From contig NC_065549.1 in assembly GCF_022605725.1 (NCBI RefSeq), positions 18,195,614 to 18,259,613 of the forward strand: DNA of 64,000 nucleotides. Direction: 5' to 3'. The translations under genes and the position numbers were made by a program. Positions 40,201-52,200 of the stretch are shown in pieces (the stretch's first letter is position 1; the number at the start of each line of letters is the position of its first letter). Under the pieces are notes generated by a model. That model searched no databases. It was not told the DNA's origin and saw nothing but the letters and a program-made list of their open reading frames with translations. This stretch comes from Anthonomus grandis grandis. Taxonomy: Eukaryota; Arthropoda; Insecta; Coleoptera; Curculionidae.

Positions 40201-43200
40201 CACCATTGGTATTGCGGATAATCCGGAATGCCGGTAGTGCAAGGAGAAAGATAAACTGCAGACCACATTATCGGCGAGTAGCCAGCACGTGAGCGCGCGG
40301 TTCAAATATCTGGTTAACACCTACAGTGTGCACGGGGATATTAAGTCTTTCAAACTTGAGATACTCTGAAAGGAAGTTTGATCAAGTTGACTCAAGTTTA
40401 CTCGTTGGTTTTTGCAAGGCTATTGGCCTCTGGTAACCCTCGGTGGAGCACGACGGGTTCTTTGGCTGACTGCCATATAATTACAATTACAATATCGTTT
40501 TGAAGATCCTAGTTCGCATTTAATAATCATTGTAGAAGTGGATCTCTGAAAAAAAGTGCATATTTCACTAAACTAAAATTCGCAATGTCATTAGATTATT
40601 TTAATATATATTCTATGCAGGCGTTAACATTGTATTCTTTATTGAAAATATAAATCTGAAGCAAATTAATATAAAATAATTCTAGCTCCATAATATTAGA
40701 CAGCTTTTTACCATTTTAGCCTCAATGTAAAATGCTCCTCTTAAAATATATAAGAACAAAACAGTATTCAGATTAGTTAATCATCTCGGTTCTATTACAG
40801 TTTATTCGGCATGATTGAGACAATATATAAGCTTTGCAAAGATAGAAAGCAGAAAATTAAAAGGAGAAAGCAAATTTTGTAAAAGCAAAAAAAAACTTTT
40901 TATTTCCTCTCCATTTTTTTGATGACTTTCAGACAAATCATCACTGGCTGGTCACCTTTAATATCATCGTTTTCATTTTAATCCTAGTTAACCTTCCATT
41001 AACGCTAGTTTGTTCTGTATAAAACTAATAATTGGAAGTGACTTGACTCTAATGAGATTTGAGGTGACCGGTCTGTCCGATGTTAGCGTTTTTAAACCCC
41101 TTTAGAGTTAACAGTCAGAATATCTTCCATTTGCACCCCTTGAGACTTGATAATGGTTTGTCAGTCAGAATATGTTACCATTCTTTAGGATTTTTTACTA
41201 ATTTAGTTCTATGGTATTTGCCACTTCTATGCTGTCTTGAAGAACTCCAGATATTTTTAGTAACGCTACTTTTGCCCTGATTCACTCATAATCCACATTA
41301 ATCTTAATGACATGTTTTCTACGATAAGTATTTTCTCTCCTCTTCTTTCCCTTTTTTTTTTCTGATTTCAAGTCAATGTTTTTAATTCAATTCTTAATTT
41401 CTAGTTCTTATTTTTTTCTGGATGGAATTAATATCTTACAGGATAGCAATTCATCTATTTAAACCTTAATTAATGAGATTTGAGCTGAAGATTGAAGGAT
41501 CTGAACAAAAAAACACAATTTGAAGTATTTTTCCAATTTTTTCGATTGAATTGATACAAGCTTGATGGAAACACGGTAATTATTGGTAATGTTTAAAATT
41601 TTTACTCATTCATAGCAATCATCTTCTCTATATCGTATATCTCAATAAAATGCAAGTACGAGAACTGTGTTAAAGGCGATACTGATGAGAACTTAAATAC
41701 CTCTACTTCTTCTTTATTTAGCCTTTTCGTATCTTTTTTCACACCTTTTAGAATTTTTATCAGTTTGGTTCGCTGTATTTCTCGCCTCTACATTATCTCC
41801 TGGATCCTCAGATAATTTTATACTATTCCTACTTATTTTATGATCTTGATCCACGCATTAATCATAATAGCATGTTCTCTATAATAACAACTAGAATGTA
41901 AAAGTTGTTCCGATTTAGGGCAAAAACCATCTTCAAACCAACATTGCTGAAAAAATATTTTTTACTATATTTATAATTATATTTATTATTTTATTTAATT
42001 ATCAGATGACCGTGACGATCTGCTGCGGTATGTTTTATACTATAAAGTATAGCCCTAGAAGGTTTTGCCATTACCATATGATGAACGATACCATAGAAGT
42101 CTACTGTAGATTGTACTATACCGAAAATTTCAATAGAAAACATTGTAAATGAAAGCACCTCATCTGTGGAAAGAAGCTCTTTAACCATTTTTTGCTTAAA
42201 CTTAACGTTTTTCTGAAAGCTTGAAGCGGTTGTGGAAATATTTAACATTCGGTCTGTTCGAGATTGACGTGAAAAATAATCTCCAACGTAATGATGAGGT
42301 GACCCCTGGCATCACGTCATAACTAGAGCTAAGTCGACTTTAGAAATTCTCTAGAAAAAATTTAAGCTTTAGCAATAACAGCAGTATCACTGATAAAATA
42401 TGATAAAATACGACTATTACTCCAAATCGTAAATGGTTCAAGAACTAAATTATCTAGTTAAATTATATTTTTTCATTGCAGTTACTTGGAGATCTACAAC
42501 GAAAAAGTCGCAGACCTACTAGGCGACAACGAGAAATTATTCAACGGACGACATAGACATTTAAAAGTCAGGGAGCATCCGAAAAAAGGTCCTTACGTAG
42601 AAGGTAATAATCCTAGAACATTACCTACCTTAGAACAGAACATTACATATTCTAGAACTAAATACTAAAACTGTACATTGTACAACAATTTTCAATTCTT
42701 TAGGCCTCTCCCAACATACAGTAACCACCGATACGGAACTACTAGAACGTCTTGAATCGGGGACCAATAGAAGACGAGTAGGATCCACCGCGACTAATCA
42801 GAAATCGAGTAGAAGTCACTCGGTTTTTTCCGTGAGCTGTGACGGAGTAAAGCTCCATCTAGTGGATTTAGCTGGGAACGAACGCGCTGGTAGCAGGGGT
42901 TATGGTCCTAATAGGTTTCGTGAGGGGGCCAATATCAATAAAAGTCTTGTGGCATTAGGAAATGTCGTGTCTACTTTAGGTAAGTAAGTAATTAGAGTAT
43001 TTTTTGTAAAAAGCAATATCACCCCAAATTATTTCGTATTGAAGAAGTGGTGGGTTAAATTAACTTGTTTCATTTCCGGCACACATAACACTTAAATCGA
43101 GAAATTCATCCATTTTCACAAAGATGCTGGTCGTACGATTTATAAAAAGTATCAACATAAAATCTACAGCACTACATAACCATTTAATAACAAGACAAAG

Positions 43201-46200
43201 GATAGATGTTTCTCCCAAATAGGGCATCATCAGACCAACAATAATTATGATGATGTAACACGAAGAAATGAAAATTCAAGAAAAAACTTACCATAACATG
43301 CACAAAATACCTAACATATAAATGAACAAAGCTTACAATAAAGTGGCACTATATATGCATAAGGAACTTAAATAAACAATCATATTACTTTATACATACC
43401 AAACTCTAACAATTATGTGAGATTGAAAGAACTCGTCCATTATCTCAAAGAGACTTACGTAACTAGAGAAAAAAAAATGAAAACTCCAAGTCTCAGTCTC
43501 AAAATGTCTATTTAATTATTCAGGTGACATGTTTCGCTAATGAAGCATTATCAGACCTATAATAAACCGAAAAACACACGTAACTACAATAAAACCTTAC
43601 ACTAAAACAAAATCAAATATTAAAAATTAGATAAAATTACCTTATAGCACAGTATAAAGAACAAAACAGTAGGTTCACTCTCTTGCGGCCGTTTGAAGTA
43701 GGGACTTCTAAACAGTGCCGACTTTTTTTACGCGGTCGTAAATCATTATTTAGTTTCGGCGGCAATCCTTTACGATACGGGGGGTGTTTGAAACATTTTT
43801 AATAAGGAATATTTTCGTACATCGCGGAGGGCAGCGTGTAATATATGGAATTTTTTGAAATTAAAGGCGCTTTGTATTATTGTTAAAAATGAAATTGAAA
43901 GAATATTATTAAGTGTCTCTTTTGAACAAATAACTGTAAGAAAAACACTTGGTAGATAGCTTTAAAATTAAGTTTATTAGAATGTACACAATTAAATCTT
44001 AGTTTTATGTTCCTTTCATGCTCTTTTCTCAACTGATCAAGAAACTACCTACCTAATATTACATACACTTAATTAATAATAACTTCGTTAATATAGCCAT
44101 TTTTTAAATATTTAATAAAATTTACATAATAATGTGATAACAACACTCAGCATATGGAACTCGGTAACAGTGAAATATAAAAAGGCAGTTAAATAAAAAA
44201 CACTTATTAAATGCCTAATTATTTGCTTTTAAAATAGAGGATGAAAGAACAAACCACTAAAATTAAAATAAAACGAAAATAGGTGTTTTACAACGTAGAA
44301 TTCATATAACTATGCAAAATAAATATAGTTTTACATTGGGGATTATAGTACACATGAATATTTTGAAACTTAAACCCTTAAAAACCACCCTTAATGACGA
44401 AAAAAATGCAGTTTTAAGTATGGTTAGACGGTATAAGTGGCTAAAATTTATATCATTCAAATGATTGCAATGCAACTAATAATAAATCGGATAGCTTTCA
44501 CTATTAAAAACCACCACTAATAACAAACAATATAAAAAATAATAAAAAACAATAACACGGCACAAAAACAACAATTCTTTTCAACAATTCGTTTTGTTGA
44601 ATTTTTGTGCCGTGTTATTGTTTTTTATTACAAAATATGTCGGTATTCTCATATTTAAATTATATTTGTCAGTACTTAGCAGGTCACCTAGCTATAAGGT
44701 AATTTTATCTAATTTTTAATATTTGATTTTGTTTTAGTGTAAGGTTTTATTGTAGTTACGTGTGTTTTTCTGTTTATTATAGGTCTGATGATGCTTCATT
44801 AGCGAAACATGTCACCTGAATAATTAAATAGACATTTTGAGACTGAGACTTGGAGTTTTCATTTTTTTCTCTAATTATGTGAGAGTCTAAAATTATTTTA
44901 GGTTATTAAAAACCAGGTGGCCATCAAATTCGAACTTATTCTTAACAGAGGACAGTTTTGGGCTTTTAACAGCTTTATTAATTTCCATTGCCTCCAGCAA
45001 GTCTATTTTTTTACTTTTGTTGCACTGGTGAAGTACTTTGATATTTTGGCTGTCGAGAAAATTATGCTTGGAGTCAAGGAGATGATTAGCAAAAGCCGAT
45101 CTGGTCACTGTGATATCGGTATTTTTAAATTTATTATATTGGGACTTGGGTTCACTAATTCATATTATGCTAGCCGACGTAAACTGCAGGGCACTCTTCG
45201 CACCTAATCTCATAAACTCCCGGAAAAGATAGCGCTTTTTAATGAATTATTGATTTTAAAAGCTGAGCTTATGCCAAAGGGAGAAAAGAATCGGGATAGT
45301 TGGGACGAGATTGGTCCAAAATTAGTAAAAGATATAAAAGAAATAATATAGTTTGTTTGTTGTTGGATTAAATTAAATGATAATTTATACTTGTTCAATT
45401 ACTGAAAATACATTTTATGTGTTTAAGGTGGAAGAAGTTATTGACTGTTAATTATTTAATGGGAAGGAATTATTTTTTTAAAGCTTCACAAGAAATTGGA
45501 ATATTAAAAAGTCTGTAAAATAAGTAATAAAAAGCAGCAAATTTATGTGAGGATGGTGATGTTGAATTGTATTGTATAATATTATCTATTGTTCGTTGTT
45601 TACTAAATATTTTAAAGCATGTATTATTTTTTTCTCTCTGAAGTAATAAATCTAAGAATGGTAAGGTATTGTTCTCTTTTGATTGTAATAACACTTATTA
45701 TAGCTTCATCATTTTAGCAGTATATATAAAATATAAATAATATTAATTATATATCATATATATTAAATATAAATATAAATTTGGTGCAGATTTGGTGATT
45801 AAGACAAACATGAATAATTAGAAATTCGCCTTCTCAATCCATTTGTATAATAATTTATATTAAACTCAAATGGCATGATACTTGTGTTTTGTTTTGATAG
45901 TTTAATCCTAGTGTTGAATAGTTATCAAAAATTAAAAAAGTACTAGCTGAGATGCTTCAGGATCTTTTTGTATTCATCGTCAACTCTTCAAAAGTTGTTA
46001 ACATTTTCTTGAAAGCGTCGCACAATGTAAGTGTTGATTCTAGCTGTGGATATTATCGTAATGCATATCTGCACTTGCCAAGAGGAAAAGAGAGTAGGTG
46101 GTATCAACAATAAAAGAGATGCACGCAATAAGGAATGTGAAAAACTGTTTACTGTCCAAGAATCTAATTAGAATAATTGGAAGAAAGCTGGAAGAGCAGG

Positions 46201-49200
46201 AAAGTCCACGGGCGCTTAATGTAGAGAGTGTCCATCTTAGATATAGGATAGAAATCAGCCATCTTACAGATCTTCCAAATAGTAGGAAAATTTATCGCCT
46301 GAAAAATTAAGTAAAAAAGTGCTGCAACAAAACAAATCTATGTATTTACATAACATGAAACCATGAGGCTTTAGGTAGTTATTCTTATAGTTATTATTTC
46401 CAGTTAAGCATCATAAATCATCTAAATTTCCTCCCTGGTTCAGTCGTGAATTACAAAATTTATTCATAGAGAAAAAAACAGCACATAAAAAATATAAAAC
46501 TTCCAAACTTCCAGTGGATTACATAGTATTTTCCAATTTACCAAGTAGGTGCAAAGTTATAAGCGATAATTGCTATAAATCCTACATTGCTAAAATGAAT
46601 CATGATTTAGCCCAAACTTTTGGAAACATGTAAATAATTTATGAAGATCGAACTCCTATCCCAATAGTATGCAGCTGAATGGCAGATTTGCTGAAGGCGG
46701 TCAGGATATAGTTAATTTGTTTGCTCGTAATTTTTCAGCAACCTACAAAAAACATGAAGGTACAGTTCCCAATTATAGTTTTGATTACAATCTTAATTTT
46801 GATTCTATTAACATATTTCTTACTGATGTTTTCAAAGCGATTGACGGCCTCAAAACTAAATATTCTTATGAACCTGATGACATACCATCAGTATTACTAA
46901 AAAATTGTGTGTGTTCCCTAACCAGACCCCTGTTTTGCCTTTCGTTGGATTCAGGATGTTTTCCAGATTACTGGAAAACAAGTTTCTTGACTCTGATATA
47001 TAAGAGTGGGGATATAAATGCAATTTGCAACTACAGGGGTGAAAGCATTCAATCTAAAAAACCCAAAATTATTGATAGTCTTTTTGCCAGAGAGCCCTCA
47101 TGGCGTAGTCTGAACATAATTATACATCAGCAACATGGTTTTTCTGAGGGTAAATCTACCGCAACTAATTTGCTTACATATCAGCTGTTGGATGCTTTTG
47201 AGAATTATAGTCAGTATTTATACTGACTTCTCGAAGGCGTTTGACGAAGTGCGCCATGGACATCTCATTTAGAAGTTGCGTGCAATGGGTCTGGTCGATA
47301 ATCTTTTGAAGTGGATTGATGGATTTTTGTCGAATTGTATTCAATTTTTCGCGTATAAAGACCATCATATCTGCAGAAATTCAAATTTTTTCCGGTGTAC
47401 CTCAGGGTTCCCACACAGGGCCCATTTTATTCTTTCTATTTACTCGTATAATCGACCTTTGTTGTGTTACACATCACTCGGATTTTTTATTATTTGCAGA
47501 CGACCTAAAATTGTACAAGGTGATAAAATCCTCAATTATTGCGCAACTTTTACGAGCTGATGTGGATAGTATCTTTTTATGCTCAGTAAATAATGGTTTG
47601 GCGCTTAATATCTAAAAATCCTTAGGCAATTCTTTTGGTCGTTCTCTGAAATTAGCTGTACGTCGTTACACAATAAATGTCTTGATTCTCAGATCTGTTA
47701 CTGTTACTGGACAGTAAATTGACATTTGTGCCTCATTATGATCAGACTGCGTAATCTTGGTTTTGTTGTGCGTAACTCTGGCAAATTGTCTGTCTTTTGT
47801 TTCAAGATGTTCTACTATTCAATTTTTTGTTTTGGGCTTGAAAATGCCTCACCTGTATGGTCACCTTTTTATTCTAACCATGTGGAAGCAATTGAAGCCG
47901 TTCAAGAAGCATTTCTTCGTTCTCTAGTCTTCAAGGCTGACATTAATATTTACCACAATTTTCATAGTAATTGTAAGATAGTAGAGGATATATTTAACAT
48001 TGAAAGTCTTCAGGCAAGGACAACTCGATCAGATTTACTCCAATTTTTATAAAATATTAAATGGATTTTTTTATTGAACTGATATGTTGAAAACTGTACC
48101 ATTCAATGTCAATATCAATAATAGATGTAAGAATCCTGCTAAGTTTCGTTTCTCTTTCCACCATGCTAATTAAGGATTCTTTTCTCCAATCACCAGAATG
48201 ATGAGAGCATTTAATGAGCTTAATTTTGACCCCTTCTCACATAGGTCTTTTAATTCATTTATATTAAGACTTAAAAAACTAAAGTGCTGAAATTGTCTGT
48301 GGGGTTATGTCTTATATTTGTTTTTTTTTTGTTCTTTATTTTTACTATAGTTCTTCTTATTCTTTGCCACTTATTGTTATTGTTATGTATTTTATTATAT
48401 TCTTGTAAGCTGGCTGTGTCGTTGAAATAAATAAATATGGAATTATGAAAAAAGAGTGCAAGTTTTCCTGCAATCGAATATTCAAAGTTTTGCGATTTTT
48501 TATTTTTCGAGTACGAATTTCGGGCATTTTTTTTCAACAAACTTCGAAATTGGTCGTTTTTGAAAATTTCCTTGGACATTTATATTTACATTACAACATT
48601 TTTGTTATTATCCCACTTTGCCTTTTGGCTACCATCATAAAATAAACTTTTTTTTTTCGTCTGGTATTTGTAAAATAAATGTAGTTCCAAATTGTCCTTT
48701 TTATTTTTATTTACTTTACTCGCACTTCTGAAAGCCCTAAATAAATAATAAAAATTATTTCAAAAATTGATTCTGTGACCACATAGAAAAAATATTTAAG
48801 AACCATCAAAACAACTTCATATAGTTGCTAGTTAAGAAATATGTATAATAATTCAAAAATTACAGCAAAGTACAACAAAAATATTTATACACTATTAAAT
48901 TAAAAATAAATTTAAATTTTGGCTAAAAACAATCTGTAGATCTTTGAATATTCATTCAAAACCATAAAATATGTGCCTAGACGTAAATAGATAACTCTTT
49001 GCCTTCACAAAATGAATTCCTTTAACCTCTTTCGAGTCAAAAAATAAAAACAGCCTATTTTTAAATAAAAAAATATTTTTCCTGAAGGAATTTAAAATTA
49101 ATTTAGACTTTATGCATTCTGGAACCAGTGGCGTCCTTTTGCTTTATCCACATAGTTACATAATATGCAAGTATTACAGTTTTATTAATTTTTACCAAGG

Positions 49201-52200
49201 AGACATAAACAATACACTAATAGAATTATTTTTATTTCAAATAATATGATTTTTTTTCAATTCTGTCTGTATTTTTAAATTTTAGTTGATTAAAAAAGTT
49301 TTAATATTGTCAAACCCTTAACAACCATCTAAATATTTTAAAACCTCATGTTACAAGTTTATTAATTCGAATTTCATATTAAACCGGATGACTTTCTGAA
49401 GTTTTGTGAAAAAAATCTTATTTTTAGTGATCTTAATTCAATCAAGATTTTAAACCCGATTTAATCGAAAAATCTTGATACTGTCAAAGGCTTTATAAAT
49501 ATCTGAACATACTGAAAACTCATTTAGCAATTTTAGTTTTATATGAAAGCTATTGAGTTTTTCAAAAGAGTTTCTACAAGTTTCCTTGTATTATGACTGT
49601 TTTCGACTTTTTTCCGGATTTTAAATAGTCCCTTTTATTAAATTTTCAACGATATATGGCTTGTATTTTAAAAACATTTTTATTTCTCTTATTTTTAAGG
49701 ACCCGAAATAATTGTTGGATATTATTACAGTCTTTACAAAAATCTCAATATTTATTATAGATTGAGGGGTCTAAGTAACTAAATTTATAGGGACTATTTA
49801 AATATGGTATAATCCAATATGGCGCCCATAAGAAAAAAATATGACGATTATTGTCAAAAGACGAAGCGTCGTACCAATTTTAAATCAACCATGATATAAG
49901 GCGATTAATTTTACGGTTTCCGAGATCCCACTAGGTAGGTACCCTCGAATTTGGGACACCCTATAAAGATTTCAAAGTTTTGTAGCAACAAAAACATAAT
50001 ACCAAAATATTAAATCGTGTTTCAAATAACCTGTTTCTATTTCTCCGCTACTGCACTTTTAATCCCGATGTCATCCAAAGAACATTAAGAGATGCGCTCC
50101 CAAAATGTATTTCTGGAGAGCGAATTTTTAGAATTTAAATGCCGACGCCAAGTAGACGGCGTCTCTTTTAAATTCGACGACTCGCATCGTCCGTCTGCCA
50201 TTCTAGACCAGTTGTAAGTTTCCGTTCTGCCGTAACCGCATCCTAAAAGTTTTTGATATCCGTTTTAGTGTAGGATTATTTGTATATTTCCGGTTTTTTT
50301 GGTAGGTGATGCTTATTTTAATTTTGTGTGACAGTTTAACCGGGAAGTCATAGTGAGATATATTGTGGAAATCATAATTTTAGGTTTATTTTAGCCTTTA
50401 AAAAATTGTAGTGAATTCGAAAGAGGAACATTAACACTCCTAAAATGTTCTTAAGCAGTTATATTCCGGTATATAAATTGTTATTTTGAAAATTTTATTT
50501 ATAAATTTTAATAATAAAAAAATAGAACAGTGAATCTATTAAAGAACATATAGATTTTGGGGTAATTGTTTATTCCGGAGTCATTATGTATGATTTTCGA
50601 TAAAAAAATAAGTTTTAACATATTTGCATTTTTATTTAATTTTTTTATTGATATATTAATTTATAATTACTACTTTTTTATATTTATTAGAAAAAAATTG
50701 CAAAAATGGATTCTGTCAAACTTATGAAAGTAGCAGAATTTTTAAGCATAAAATGTAAAAAAAGAACGTATTATCTTTTGAACTTATAATAGCCTAATAT
50801 ATTTTTTAAAATTTTCTATATACTTTAGGAAAGTTGTTCAGTGTGTGAAAATTATGAAAATATATATAACTTCTTGGTTTTTGTGAAAATTTAAAAAATC
50901 CATCTCTGTAGAGTAAAATCCCTTATTTGCAGTAGATGATTTCCAAGTATCTCTGCCAGTATATACAAAATACAATCCAAATTTATTTTTCTAGGAATTA
51001 TTATTTGGGACAATGTTATATAATATTAATGTTTATATCATTTTTATCTCTGACCCACAGATTTTGTATAAAAAAATGTACGGAAGGAAATATACAGAAA
51101 ATAGCAATGCCTTGGGTATTTTATAAAGGGTGTTCATTTGAAAACTTCCCACCACGGATTTATCGAAAATACGTCAAAAGGTTTGTCAAGGGGGACAACT
51201 TTCTAACCTAAAATTACTACACCCCCTTTCATCCATTGCCCCCCAGGGTCATCCCCTTAAAAATTTTAAATGGCAAGGGGTATCGAGTAATAGGTTGTTT
51301 AAAAGGTCTTTCGAAGTCTTTTATTTTGACGTTTGATTTTTTTAAATCGATCGATTCGTTTTCGAGAAAATTAGAAAAATCTTTGTGTATCTTAATTTGT
51401 TCAGATAGAAAACAAAAACATAAAAATATGAGTTTTTATTTCAATAAGTGTTCAAAATGTTGCCCGTTTTTGGCCAAACAATGATATAGGCGAAATTGCG
51501 GAGTGTTGTTGGATGGGGTCAGAATCTGGTTTTGAAGGTATAGGTACATACATCTTCCTTATATACTAATCCTTAACTTATCAACATAACATTGAATCAT
51601 AAAAATTAAATAAATAAACGCTCGGAAGAATAAAAACATTTGTTTCTTGGCTTATTGTTGATTCTAGTTTGCCCACAATAACACCTACAATTTAACCCAT
51701 GTTAAAAATAATTCTACGCTCCTATTATAAATGTGTTTTAATTATAACTAAAGAAACCTAGACTTAGGTAAGAGGTGTAATGTATAAAAAATATATTTTT
51801 TTTTATGAATTTTTTTTTAACGGTACCTTAATGTAATTTTAACTGTGTTGTGGCTTTTGTTTTTTGTTGTTTTAATTTTTGTACACGTACAAAGAACATT
51901 TATTTTAATAGTGTTTTTATGTACTTAAAATTACTTTGTTTTATCTCTGTGATTACTTGAATCGATTTCAGTGTCCTGAGGATGACTTAATATAAGTCGA
52001 AACGTCGACATTTAAGTAAACAGGTTTCTGTTTTATTTCTGACCCCACCCAACAACCCTCCGCAATATTGAAGATATTGGGTCACAAACACAAAACTGAA
52101 GATATAGGTACAGTCTAACAAATCTATATACTTTGATATGGGCGATGTTCAAATTCCTGACGGACATTTTTAAAAACATGTTGTGAGATATCATGGCAGT

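Larger units (their letters stand above)
26869..42481. other. Kinesin intron 4, with nested transposon remains
   Basis: About 15.6 kb. Contains a DD82E-like transposase (28226-29722) and its inverted fragment (29990-30215). RNase H LINE pieces occur at 31180-31650 and 39120-40480, and a tandem duplication at 31974-32160. A mariner-type end occurs near 35132 (TATACAGGGTGTCTCATG). A Penelope-type motif lies near 35950, a 46-bp hairpin at 36545 and a mariner relic at 38370-38900. Other parts (26.9-28.1, 32.2-34.9, 36.6-38.3 and 40.5-42.4 kb) show nothing I can name. Confidence 0.55.
43464..45720 (-). mobile_element. Penelope-like element remnant with inverted terminal repeats
   Basis: The coding side lies on the - strand (44893-45694). 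Sequence at 44690-44880 recurs inverted at 43464-43660 (about 190 bp). Inverted LTR-like repeats are a known Penelope arrangement. The repeats carry a hammerhead-like motif. An AT-rich low-complexity tract (45718-45790) marks the 5' break; no upstream reverse transcriptase core is seen. Confidence 0.7.

Noticed and set aside
44917..45207. + strand frame of 96 codons
   Set aside because: Antisense shadow of the Penelope GIY-YIG region on the - strand.
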